Source: CAADGV01 sp040290295
GTDB lineage: Bacteria; Bacteroidota; Ignavibacteria; UBA10030; UBA6906
Direction of reading: 5' to 3'
Assembly (NCBI GenBank): GCA_040290295.1
Contig: PSMW01000008.1
Coordinates: forward strand, 62,001-126,000
Length of the DNA stretch: 64,000 nucleotides
Position numbers and translations under genes: made by a program. Shown here one piece after another: positions 45,611 to 54,035 of the stretch; the first letter of the stretch is position 1, and each line of letters begins with the position of its first letter. The notes under the pieces were generated by a model. It searched no databases and had not been told where the DNA came from. It was given only the letters and a program-made list of their open reading frames with translations.

Positions 45611-46852
45611 ATGATGAAGTTGTTGATGATCTTCCAGACGTCCCCTTATCCGCCTGATCTCGGTCCCACGAAGAGAAACTTCCCGTTCTTTTTGGAGAAT
45701 ATCGAGCGACACGAAGTCTCGGTGCTGGCGTTTGGGACGCCTGAGCAGGAGAGGAAATTCCGTGAGCTCTATGGCAATCGCTGCAAACACATCATGTTTG
45801 TGAACAACAAGCGCCCCCGAGCGATTAATTTTCTCTTTCGCATGTGGTGGTTGTTCACAGGACGAAGTTCCTATAGGCGTTTCTATACTCGGAAAATGGA
45901 ACGTGCCCTCCAAGCACTGTTGGCGAAGGAACGGTTCGATCTCATTCATTGCTGCACGACCATCCTCGGGTATTACCACTTACCGAACGACATTCCTCTT
46001 GTCGGAGATGCGCATAACGTCGAGTACGACAACGTCTATCGGGCATACCAACAATCGCGCAATCTCATTCTCAAAGCATACTTTTATTGGGACTACCTTC
46101 GACTCAAACACGAGGAGCTCACGATCACCAGGAAATTCGATGTCGTCATGACGACATCCGAACGTGACCGCAACATCTATCGTCAAGAACATCCGGCGAA
46201 GCCGATAGTCGTGGTCCCGACGATCGTCGATCAAGCGTTTCTCCAAAAAGTCGATGTCCAAGAAGAGCCGAAGACCATGATCTTTGTTGGCTTGATGAAC
46301 TATCTTCCCAACCATCATGGTATCACATATTTTTGGGACGAGATTTTCCCGCTCATTCTGGAGCGTGAACCGGCAGCGCGCCTGTTCATTGTCGGTGCGT
46401 ATCCGCCAAAGAAGCTCCAACGCCGAGCGAGCGACAACGTTATCGTTACCGGATGGGTAGATGATGTTCGTCCGTACTTTGCGCGGGCACAGGTGTTTAT
46501 TATTCCCTTGCTCATCGGTGGTGGAATACGCGGCAAGGCATTGGAAGCAATGGCGATGCGAAGACCCATTGTCAGCACAACACTTGGCTGCGAAGGCATC
46601 AATCTCAAGCACGAGGAATCGGCACTCTTTGCCGATACGCCGCAAGAGTTCGCCGATGCCGTGCTCCGACTCTTCAACGATCCGGCACTCAGGCGGAAAC
46701 TGACGGAGAACGCATTCCGCAATGTCGTCGCCGGTTATGGTAAGGAAGCTGGCGGCAAGGCGCTCGATCGTGTCTATCACTCTGTGCTCAAACGCAATGG
46801 AGAAGTTCGTGCGCTCGAACCGACCCGTACGGGTGCGGTGACGATTGCCTAA
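45611..46852 (+). CDS. GT4-family glycosyltransferase
   Basis: The 413-residue protein has the two Rossmann-like halves of a GT-B enzyme. The N-terminal half starts MMKLLMIFQTSPYPPDLGPT; the C-terminal half shows MIFVGLMNYLPNHHGITYFW, LFIVGAYPPKKLQ, VIVTGWVDDVRPYFARAQVF, IIPLLIGGGIRGKALEAMAM and VSTTLGCEGI. The 'GGG.R.K.LEAMA...V.T..G.EGI' block is the nucleotide-sugar binding signature of GT4 (Glycos_transf_1) enzymes. It is 15 bases after the flippase. Two adjacent ATGs (45611, 45614) are equally good. The linkage made is unknown. Confidence 0.85.
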   Translation: MMKLLMIFQTSPYPPDLGPTKRNFPFFLENIERHEVSVLAFGTPEQERKFRELYGNRCKHIMFVNNKRPRAINFLFRMWWLFTGRSSYRRFYTRKMERALQALLAKERFDLIHCCTTILGYYHLPNDIPLVGDAHNVEYDNVYRAYQQSRNLILKAYFYWDYLRLKHEELTITRKFDVVMTTSERDRNIYRQEHPAKPIVVVPTIVDQAFLQKVDVQEEPKTMIFVGLMNYLPNHHGITYFWDEIFPLILEREPAARLFIVGAYPPKKLQRRASDNVIVTGWVDDVRPYFARAQVFIIPLLIGGGIRGKALEAMAMRRPIVSTTLGCEGINLKHEESALFADTPQEFADAVLRLFNDPALRRKLTENAFRNVVAGYGKEAGGKALDRVYHSVLKRNGEVRALEPTRTGAVTIA

Positions 46853-46883
46853 GTACTTCATTGAACACTTCAAGGACGAAGCG

Positions 46884-48014
46884 ATGAGCTTGCTCATTCA
46901 CACCGATTGCCGCTACTACCGAGGTGCGATGCCGTGCGTGTTCCACAAACGCGATGGGCGTTTGTGCGATGATTGCAAGGATTACGATCCGATTACCTTT
47001 CGCATTCTCATTGTCAAGTTAGCGGCGGTCGGCGATGTCCTTCGCACCACCTCCATTCTTCCCGCTCTCAAGAAGAAGTATCCTGGTTCCGAAATTACAT
47101 GGATTACCAAATCGAGCGCGGCACCCTTGCTTCGTGACAACATCTTGATCGATCGGGTGTTGGTGACCGAAGGAAATTATCTTGAATATCTGCAGAACGA
47201 GCGATTCGACCTCGGCATCTGTCTGGACGCCGATCCGCAGAGCGCAGCCATCCATTCACTCGCGCAGTGTGCCGACCGCCGAGGGTTCGTGTGCGACACA
47301 GCGGGAAGAGTGCAGCCGGTGGACGAACGAGCACATGACTGGTGGTTGATGGGATTGAACGATCAGAAAAAGAAGGCGAACCGCAAAACGTATCAAAACA
47401 TTATGTACGAGATTTGTGGATTGGAGCTTCCGACTGCTCCTCCGCAACTCGCTCTCAACGGTGCGATGACACGCTTCGCGGAAGAGTTCGTCCATGCTCA
47501 TCCCGAATTGCAGCGTGCACGCAAAATCGTCGGAGTCAATACCGGCGGTGGCGGTCGCTGGCAGTACAAGAAATGGACCTTCGAGGGCTACGTCGGCTTC
47601 ATCGAGCTGATGAAGCAACGTCATCCCGACGTGGGACTGGTGATCGTTGGTGGGCCTGAGGAAGTAGAACTCAACCGCAGCATCCTCCAGAAGGTCGGGA
47701 ATAAGGTGGTCGATGCCGGTTGCAATAACTCGTTGGATGAATTCGCTGCGATCATCAACACGTTCGATCTGCTCCTGACTTCGGATAGCTTGGGCATGCA
47801 CATGGGCGTGGCGTTAGGGAAACCGACGGTTGTACTCGTCGGTCCCACGTCGCCTTGGGAACTGGATGTTTTCGGGAAGGGTGAGGTCGTCTATAGCGAT
47901 GTCGAGTGCCTCGTCTGCTACCTTTCCCGCTGCGACAAGACTGTAACGTGCATGAATACCCTTCTACCGGAGTATGTCGTTACGAAGGTTGAAAAACACC
48001 TTCAAAGTGTGTAA
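46884..48014 (+). CDS. GT9 (heptosyltransferase-like) glycosyltransferase with N-terminal cysteine motif
   Basis: The 376-residue protein is a GT9 enzyme: ILIVKLAAVGDVLRTTSILP followed by ALKKKYPGSEITWITK, then IVGVNTGGGGRWQYKKWTFE, VIVGGPEEVELN and LLLTSDSLGMHMGVALGKPT with VVLVGPTSPWEL. Before the GT domain lie four Cys within about 22 residues (C9, C18, C27, C30; PCVFHKRDGRLCDDCKDY), which could bind zinc or simply be structural. GT9 members usually add heptose to LPS; here the sugar is unknown. The start at 46884 (AAGGACG upstream) is preferred over a TTG at 46845 inside the previous gene. The UbiA-like gene begins immediately after the stop. Confidence 0.8.
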   Translation: MSLLIHTDCRYYRGAMPCVFHKRDGRLCDDCKDYDPITFRILIVKLAAVGDVLRTTSILPALKKKYPGSEITWITKSSAAPLLRDNILIDRVLVTEGNYLEYLQNERFDLGICLDADPQSAAIHSLAQCADRRGFVCDTAGRVQPVDERAHDWWLMGLNDQKKKANRKTYQNIMYEICGLELPTAPPQLALNGAMTRFAEEFVHAHPELQRARKIVGVNTGGGGRWQYKKWTFEGYVGFIELMKQRHPDVGLVIVGGPEEVELNRSILQKVGNKVVDAGCNNSLDEFAAIINTFDLLLTSDSLGMHMGVALGKPTVVLVGPTSPWELDVFGKGEVVYSDVECLVCYLSRCDKTVTCMNTLLPEYVVTKVEKHLQSV

Positions 48015-48968
48015 ATGAGTGCTGCCAAGAATATGTTGTCGAACATTCCCCTTGAGGCAGGTTTGGAACGAGCACTGAGCACTCGTCTTTTGGCGTACAT
48101 TAAGCTCATCAGGCCGAAGCAATGGATCAAGAATCTGTTCGTCTTCGCCCCGCTGATCTTCGCCAAAGAACTCTTCGATCCATTCCACCAATTACTCGCC
48201 CTCCAAGCGTTCACTGCGTTTTCGTTGGTGGCGAGCGCCGTGTACATCGTCAACGACATTGCCGACGTTGAAGCGGATCGTGCCCATCCGCTGAAGAAGC
48301 AGAGGCCCTTGGCTGCACGCACCATTTCGTTCACAGAAGCCTTTGTTGCCGCCGGCGTGTTGCTGGGCGGTGCCGCACTGCTGTGTATCGGCATGGATTA
48401 TCGTTTTACCCTTTTGCTGCCACTCTACTTTTTGATGAACCTCGCCTACTCTTTCAAACTGAAGCAAGTCGTGTTGCTGGATGTGTTCATTATCGCCGCG
48501 GGATTTATGATGCGTGTCGTGAGTGGAGCGTATGCCATCGGCGTTCAAACGTCCACATGGCTGGTGCTGTGCACCATGTTCATCTCACTCTTTCTTGGGT
48601 TTGCGAAGCGGCGCAGCGAATTGATGCAGATGCCGGATTCCAGTTTTGCCGAGCGGCGAGTGCTCGAACGGTACCGCGTGAGCTTCCTCGACCAGATGTT
48701 GACGATCGCTGCTGCAGGCACGGTGATTTCGTACGCACTCTATACCGTGGCTCCGCGCACCATGCAGATTTTCGGGACGGATAAGCTCATCTATACGACC
48801 GTTTTTGTTATCTACGGTGTCTTTCGCTATCTGTATCTTATCCATACCACGTCCACGACGGATAAACCCGCCGATGTGGTCACATCCGATATGCCGATTC
48901 TGATCACGGCAATTTTGTGGATCCTGTCGTGCATTGTGTTCATCTATTTCAAGGGAGGAATGCAATGA
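48015..48968 (+). CDS. UbiA-family prenyltransferase (polyprenyl-phosphate phosphoribosyltransferase-like)
   Basis: The 317-residue membrane protein starts YIKLIRPKQWIKNLFVFAPL, the conserved opening of decaprenyl-phosphate phosphoribosyltransferases. It contains the Asp-rich motifs NDIADVEADRAHPLKKQRPL (first) and LDVFIIAAGFMMRVVSGAYA (second), with about nine helices. Such enzymes attach 5-phosphoribose to a polyprenyl phosphate carrier. The usual follow-up epimerases (DprE1/DprE2) are not in the window. It abuts the GT9 gene and overlaps the next GT by four bases (ATGA). A ribose or arabinose-type residue in the polymer is a reasonable but unproven inference. Confidence 0.8.
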   Translation: MSAAKNMLSNIPLEAGLERALSTRLLAYIKLIRPKQWIKNLFVFAPLIFAKELFDPFHQLLALQAFTAFSLVASAVYIVNDIADVEADRAHPLKKQRPLAARTISFTEAFVAAGVLLGGAALLCIGMDYRFTLLLPLYFLMNLAYSFKLKQVVLLDVFIIAAGFMMRVVSGAYAIGVQTSTWLVLCTMFISLFLGFAKRRSELMQMPDSSFAERRVLERYRVSFLDQMLTIAAAGTVISYALYTVAPRTMQIFGTDKLIYTTVFVIYGVFRYLYLIHTTSTTDKPADVVTSDMPILITAILWILSCIVFIYFKGGMQ

Positions 48969-50146
48969 GCGGAGGAGCGGAGAGAAAAGTTCTTGCACTC
49001 TTCCACGACATCCCGCGCCCGCCTTTTGAAGAACTGAAGCGTTTGGAAGAAACCGATCAGACTCCGCGTGCAACGATCTTCGCAACGGAGTTCAATGCCG
49101 ACGTCCTGGATCGCAGGATGCTCGAGCGCGCTCCGGCATGGCGAAGATTCGTGTATCGATTCCTGCCCGTTCCGATTGCACAGGTGCTCGAAGCATTCGC
49201 AATCTACCGGCGTTACGATTTTGTCCTTTCGTGGCACGAGAAGCTCGGCTTCACCTTTGCCCTGCTGTGCAAGCTGACGGGAGCGAAGCGGGTTCCACAT
49301 GTTGCGCTGTGCAGTTGGCCCGCGAAAGGTGTGAAAGGCGTGCTGATGCGTCTCGTTCAGTCTCGTATCGATCGCTACATCCTTTGGTCAACAGTCCAGC
49401 GTGATCTTGCCATACGTCGATTCCGCGTATCGCCTTGGAAGATCTCCCTTATTCACTATTTCGTTGACGAGAAGTTCTTCCGTCCGCTGCCGATGGAAAC
49501 GGACATGATTTTGTCTGTGGGGAGTGAGATGCGCGACTTCCCAACGCTGATAGCGGCGTTGGACGGATTGGACATTCGCTGTCATGTTGCGGCAGGGGTG
49601 CTGAGCGGTGAGCGAACGCAATGGATCAAAAGGGTAGAGGAGATTCAGAACCTTCCCCCGAACGTGAGCGTCGGCAAAAAGTCACATGTGGAATTGCGCG
49701 CATTGTATGCTCGTTCGCGATTCGTCATCATTCCTCTCTTACCGACGGATACCGACAACGGCACCACGTGCATGCTCGAAGCGATGGCGATGGGCAAACC
49801 GGTGATTTGTTCGCGTACCGAAGGACAGGTGGATGTCATGGAAGATGGGGTGACGGGCTTGTTCGTCCCTGTCGGTGACGTGAAGGCGCTTCGCGAAGCG
49901 ATCCTCTACCTTTGGAATAACGTCGAACTTGCCGAACGTATGGGCCGTGCCGGGCGTGCCTACATCGAGAGGGTGCAACGACTCGACAAGTTCGTGGGCG
50001 ACATCAAAGCCATTGTCGAGGAGGTCTTTGCGGCCAGAAACGGCAAAGCCGCACTTCATCGCCCCGTTGCGCTGGATACCACTGCAACTCGCTCGATGTT
50101 GCAGCCAGACGATGCCTTGAAAGTCAAAAATCCACGCACCGAATAG
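48965..50146 (+). CDS. GT4-family glycosyltransferase
   Basis: The 393-residue protein has a GT-B fold. The C-terminal half carries DMILSVGSEMRDFPTLIAAL, VSVGKKSHVELRALYARSRF, VIIPLLPTDTDNGTTCMLEA followed by MAMGKPVICSRTEGQVDVME, and GLFVPVGDVKALREAI. The E-x7-E region typical of GT4 is 'EAMAMGKPVI...E'. The N-terminal acceptor half is divergent. It is coupled to the UbiA-like gene by an ATGA overlap with GGGAGGAA upstream. A 222-base space without a supported gene follows; it holds a short AATGCCTTGGCATT palindrome at about 50275. Confidence 0.8.
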   Translation: MSGGAERKVLALFHDIPRPPFEELKRLEETDQTPRATIFATEFNADVLDRRMLERAPAWRRFVYRFLPVPIAQVLEAFAIYRRYDFVLSWHEKLGFTFALLCKLTGAKRVPHVALCSWPAKGVKGVLMRLVQSRIDRYILWSTVQRDLAIRRFRVSPWKISLIHYFVDEKFFRPLPMETDMILSVGSEMRDFPTLIAALDGLDIRCHVAAGVLSGERTQWIKRVEEIQNLPPNVSVGKKSHVELRALYARSRFVIIPLLPTDTDNGTTCMLEAMAMGKPVICSRTEGQVDVMEDGVTGLFVPVGDVKALREAILYLWNNVELAERMGRAGRAYIERVQRLDKFVGDIKAIVEEVFAARNGKAALHRPVALDTTATRSMLQPDDALKVKNPRTE

Positions 50147-50368
50147 CCGGTTTCCATTGGGTGTGCAGACTTACTCGTTCAGCATGGTTGGGCTGGATAA
50201 GTTTTACACACTTGACGGGAATGCATTGTGCGTCGCTCGTCAAAACATCCACCATGAGAAGGATTTTTCTCACAATGCCTTGGCATTGCGCTTGAAATGC
50301 TTTCGATGTCTCAATCTCCGGGGGAGTGAGACTGTCTTGTTCATCATGTTCTATCAAAGGTAACCATT

Positions 50369-51574
50369 GTGGTTGATACGATCGTCATCCTTCTTCAAGC
50401 GCCGCTTCTTGCACTGGCGGCCTTCCTTGCGTTCTACGTGCTGGTGGTGACCGTTGCACCGCTGGTGATTCCGGCAAAACCAAAACCAGCGGTGGCGACG
50501 CGGAAAAAGTTCGCCATCATCATACCGGCGCACAACGAAGAGAAGGTGATCGAGAAAACGTTGCACAGCGTGTTTCGGGTGGACTATCCTCGAGAGCTGT
50601 ACGACGTTATTGTGGTTGCCGACAATTGTACCGACCACACTGCGCGTATCGCGCTCGAGTGCGGTGCAATTGTCTTTCAACGGAATGATCCAGTTCGGCG
50701 CGGGAAAGGCTACGCGCTGAACTGGATTACCCCTCAAGTGTTGGAGCGCCTCCCGGCACCCGGGTACGATGCGTGCATCTTCATGGACGCCGACTCGGTG
50801 ATGATGCCGTCGTTTCTCGATGAGATGAACCGCTCACTCCATCAGGGGCATCGGGTCATTCAAAGCAGCGATCTGGTATTGGAGAACAGCACGTCGTGGC
50901 GGGTACAACTCATTCTCATCGCCTTCGCTTTGCAAAACTACGTGCGGCTCTTGGGTAAGTCGCGGTTAGGATTTTCTGTCCTGCTCAAAGGTAACGGCAT
51001 GTGCTTCGATGCTTCGTTGTTGCGAACGGTGAAGTGGGACGAATCGTCGCTGGGCGAAGATTTGGATATGGGTATCGATTTGATACGCCGGGGCGAAAAG
51101 ATTTACTTCAATCCGGACGCGGTCGTCTATGCACTCATGCCTGAGCAAGCTTCCAGCGCTACAACGCAACGCATGAGGTGGGAGGGGGGCCGCTTCGCCA
51201 GCCTGCGTCGTCGTGTGCCGAAGCTTCTGCGTGAAGCGTGGCAGAAGAAAAGTCTGGCACTGTTCGAAGCAGCTATCGACGCTGCCTATCCCCCCTTGGC
51301 AATCATGCTTCTTGTGTCGGCTGCGTTCGCACTGATCAACTACGGCTTGCTGTCGGCAGGTATCATCGGCAACGCGACCATATTTGGGGGATGGGTGGCA
51401 GTGCTCGGCATGATTACGCTGCACTGCCTGTTCGGACTGATGGTTGCGCGGATTCGTTTTCGCAACATGTTGGCATTGTTGTATGTGCCCCGGTATCTGC
51501 TCTGGAAACTGCGTGTGTATCTGGCTATGCTCATCGGCCACACCCAAAAGGGGTGGGTTCGGACAGAACGATAA
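50369..51574 (+). CDS. Membrane GT2 glycosyltransferase with D,D,D,QxxRW motifs
   Basis: The 401-residue protein has an N-terminal membrane helix (TIVILLQAPLLALAAFLAFY). A GT2 domain follows: KFAIIIPAHNEEKVIEKTLH, VVADNCTDHTARIALE, DACIFMDADSVMM (DxD), LGEDLDMGIDLIR (ED) and TTQRMRWEGG (QxxRW). Two or three C-terminal helices follow. QxxRW plus flanking helices is the pattern of processive synthases such as cellulose and hyaluronan synthases, although many non-processive relatives share it. With GH9 genes at both ends of the locus a beta-linked glucan-like product is conceivable. The start is a GTG preceding GTTGATACG. Confidence 0.8.
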   Translation: MVDTIVILLQAPLLALAAFLAFYVLVVTVAPLVIPAKPKPAVATRKKFAIIIPAHNEEKVIEKTLHSVFRVDYPRELYDVIVVADNCTDHTARIALECGAIVFQRNDPVRRGKGYALNWITPQVLERLPAPGYDACIFMDADSVMMPSFLDEMNRSLHQGHRVIQSSDLVLENSTSWRVQLILIAFALQNYVRLLGKSRLGFSVLLKGNGMCFDASLLRTVKWDESSLGEDLDMGIDLIRRGEKIYFNPDAVVYALMPEQASSATTQRMRWEGGRFASLRRRVPKLLREAWQKKSLALFEAAIDAAYPPLAIMLLVSAAFALINYGLLSAGIIGNATIFGGWVAVLGMITLHCLFGLMVARIRFRNMLALLYVPRYLLWKLRVYLAMLIGHTQKGWVRTER

Positions 51575-51601
51575 GTCTTTGCTGTACAAAAAGGGGGAGA
51601 A

Positions 51602-52399
51602 ATGTCGGAGTCATTCAATACGCAGGACAGTTCATTCGATACGCAACTTGGTGGCGATGTGATTCCTACGCCGCAGACGCTTGCACCGCCTGCACCGGTT
51701 CAGCAACCGGTTCGCCTACACAGTTCGGCGCGTGCGCGCGCCTGGAGAGCCTTCCTTGCAAAGCTAAAAGTCATGATGTGGAGGGGGGGCGTCGCTTTGC
51801 GCGATCCGGCGAAACGTCTCTTCGATATTATCGGCGCAACGATCATTCTCGTGCTCGCCTCGCCCGTTATGCTCCTGATCGCCCCCGCCATTAAGTTATA
51901 CGATGGTGGTCCGGTCATCTTTACGCAAACACGCGTGGGCAAGTGGGGAAAGCACTTCAAGTTCTACAAGTTCCGTTCAATGGTCGTGAACGCGGAAGAT
52001 TTGAAGTCGAAGCTCTTAGCGTTCAACGAGATGAAAGGAGAAGTCATCTTCAAAATGAAGAACGACCCACGCGTCACACCGGTCGGGAAGATCATTCGCC
52101 GCTTCAGTCTCGACGAGCTTCCCCAACTGTGGTGTGTGCTGAAAGGAGACATGTCCTTGGTTGGTCCACGGCCTCCACTGCCGAGCGAAGTGACGTTGTA
52201 CAAGAATCGGCATCACTATCGCTTGGACGGCATGCCGGGCTTGACATGCTTGTGGCAAGTCAAAGGCAGAAACGAAATCCCGTTCGAAGGTCAAGTGAAG
52301 CTCGATATGGAGTACCTCCATAAGCGCTCGCTCAAGGAGGACATCCTCCTCGTTCTGCAAACCGTCAAAGTCATGATCACAGGTCGGGGGGCATCGTGA
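51602..52399 (+). CDS. Initiating phosphoglycosyltransferase (undecaprenyl-phosphate sugar phosphotransferase)
   Basis: The 265-residue protein is a monotopic phosphoglycosyltransferase. It has one re-entrant or membrane helix (LFDIIGATIILVLASPVMLL), then GGPVIFTQTRVGKWGKHFKF followed by YKFRSMVVNAEDL, the catalytic-region SLDELPQLWCVLKGDMSLVG with PRPPLPSEV, and GLTCLWQVKGRNEIPFEGQV. It transfers a sugar-1-phosphate to undecaprenyl phosphate, starting repeat-unit assembly. The N-terminal 60 residues are a Pro/Gln-rich tail without the extra domains of WbaP. AAGGGGGAG upstream fixes the ATG at 51602. The stop overlaps the GTG of the WecB-STAS gene (GTGA), tying the first and second assembly steps together. 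Confidence 0.9.
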   Translation: MSESFNTQDSSFDTQLGGDVIPTPQTLAPPAPVQQPVRLHSSARARAWRAFLAKLKVMMWRGGVALRDPAKRLFDIIGATIILVLASPVMLLIAPAIKLYDGGPVIFTQTRVGKWGKHFKFYKFRSMVVNAEDLKSKLLAFNEMKGEVIFKMKNDPRVTPVGKIIRRFSLDELPQLWCVLKGDMSLVGPRPPLPSEVTLYKNRHHYRLDGMPGLTCLWQVKGRNEIPFEGQVKLDMEYLHKRSLKEDILLVLQTVKVMITGRGAS

Positions 52400-53958
52400 C
52401 CAGCATCCGTGCCGACAACGCGGTTCCGATGACGGTCGTCTTAGGGATTCCCTTCAGCGGTTTGACGACCGAGCAAACGCTGACCTACTTCGAGGAGGCG
52501 ATTCGGGAACGCACCAGCCGCATCATCATCACCGCAAATCTTGACTGCGTTGTGCGGTCGATGAAGGATCCGATCCTCAAACGCATCATGTACAACGCGG
52601 CGTTGACGACGCCGGACGGCATGCCGCTCGTGTGGGCTGGTCGTACGATGCGTCCGCCGTTGACCGAGCGCGTGGCCGGCTCGGACTTCGCCCCGATGTT
52701 GTTGGAGCGGGCGGCGAAGAAGGGACATTCCGTGTTCTTTCTTGGTGGACGAGAAGGTGTCGGCGAACGGGCAGCAGAGCGATGCTGCAAGCTCTATCCC
52801 GGCTTGCGCATCGCGGGTATCATANNNNNNNNNNCACCGCCGTTCCAAACGGTCTGGGAAATGGCAAACGATGATCTGGTCGAACGTATCAATGCCGCCG
52901 CTCCGGACATTCTGATGATCGCCTTCGGCAATCCGAAGCAAGAATATTGGATGTCGATGAACCTCCAGAAACTCCGTGTGCCTGTCCTGATCGGTGTGGG
53001 AGCAACATTGGATTTTCTCTCTGGCATTGTACCGCGTGCACCCGAATGGATGAAACGCACCAGCACGGAGTGGATTTTTCGCCTTCTGCTCGAGCCGCGA
53101 CGCTTGGGAAAACGCTACGCTATCGATATCCGCGACGGGCTCATCCCTCTCGTCTTAGAAACCGGAGTGGATGCGCTGATGCGTCTGCTTACTCCACGTG
53201 CGAAAGCAGGACGCCAAGAAGCGTCCTCCGTTAGTACGATGACGGTGACGGCACACGACGGTACGATGCGCGTGTTGCTTGTACAAGGTTGCCACAAACA
53301 CGAGCTCGCAGCATTGGCAGTCACACTCCACCAATACCCTTGCGACGCCGTCGTGGTCGATCTCCATCATTGCGTGCATCTTGATTCGGAAGCACTCTCC
53401 GCACTCGTGGCGATCGATCGAGCAATGCGACGACAAGCGAAACATTGCCTTGTGGTTACCGGAAGAGTCTCGCGCACGATACTCCGCATCGCTCGCCTCC
53501 ACGACGTCTTGGCGCTTTATCGATCCTTGACTGAAGCCCTCGACGTGCTGACGTTTTTCGGGTGTCACCCGCTGCGCGTGTTCGACCGTACCATCGATGG
53601 CACGGTGCGCATTGTGTCGTTTTACGGTGAATTGACCGACTGGACTCGTTCCTTCGCCGATGGTGTCACTTTCGGTGGTCCGGAGACACGGACGATCGTC
53701 GATCTTTCGGAAATGCGTTTCGTTGATGCGGGGGGCATACAGTGGTTGCGCGAACGTTGGCAGGCAGAACGAGGGGGCGCGCAACTTCACGTCGTGACCA
53801 CGAATTCGTTTCTCGCAACCACGCTACGGGCTGCAGGGTTGCGCGAACAAGTCATCGTACATCCAACATTGGAATCTGCCCTCGTCTTCTTCAACGGCAG
53901 AGATAAACACTCGCCGCCATTGGCAATAGTGCCGGAGGCGAGTGCACACAATGCGTAA
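52396..53958 (+). CDS. WecB/TagA-family glycosyltransferase fused to two STAS domains
   Basis: Residues about 12-240 are a WecB/TagA/CpsF (GT26) enzyme: TANLDCVV, TTPDGMPLVWAGR (catalytic Asp region), GGREGVGERAAERCCKLYPG and IAFGNPKQEYWM. A linker with a possible amphipathic helix follows. Residues about 281-385 form a first STAS domain (VVVDLHHCVHLDSEALSALV; Asp330-Ser331 at the phosphorylation loop). Residues about 400-500 form a second (TIVDLSEMRFVDAGGIQWLR; the loop is DAGG, so no phosphorylatable Ser). A normal WecB/TagA is about 240 residues. A 10-N gap (52825-52834) sits in the conserved YxPPF region. GTG start at 52396 overlaps the upstream transferase stop. The phosphatase and STAS genes follow. 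I know of no characterised enzyme with this domain order. Confidence 0.85.
   Translation: MTSIRADNAVPMTVVLGIPFSGLTTEQTLTYFEEAIRERTSRIIITANLDCVVRSMKDPILKRIMYNAALTTPDGMPLVWAGRTMRPPLTERVAGSDFAPMLLERAAKKGHSVFFLGGREGVGERAAERCCKLYPGLRIAGIIXXXXPPFQTVWEMANDDLVERINAAAPDILMIAFGNPKQEYWMSMNLQKLRVPVLIGVGATLDFLSGIVPRAPEWMKRTSTEWIFRLLLEPRRLGKRYAIDIRDGLIPLVLETGVDALMRLLTPRAKAGRQEASSVSTMTVTAHDGTMRVLLVQGCHKHELAALAVTLHQYPCDAVVVDLHHCVHLDSEALSALVAIDRAMRRQAKHCLVVTGRVSRTILRIARLHDVLALYRSLTEALDVLTFFGCHPLRVFDRTIDGTVRIVSFYGELTDWTRSFADGVTFGGPETRTIVDLSEMRFVDAGGIQWLRERWQAERGGAQLHVVTTNSFLATTLRAAGLREQVIVHPTLESALVFFNGRDKHSPPLAIVPEASAHNA
52825..52834. other. Assembly gap (10 N) inside the WecB-STAS gene
   Basis: The padding lies just before the conserved PPF of the WecB domain. 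The frame is maintained, and STAS domains far downstream are unaffected. Confidence 0.9.
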
Positions 53959-54035
53959 ATACTCTCGGCACCCCCTCAGTCACGGTGGTGTCGGCAGCAC
54001 GCTGAATATTCACGGAAACACCACGCACGAGCAGT

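Noticed and set aside
50157..50363. A 68-codon plus-strand frame between two glycosyltransferase genes
   Set aside because: It has no ribosome site, contains a short palindrome, and its composition is unlike the flanking genes.
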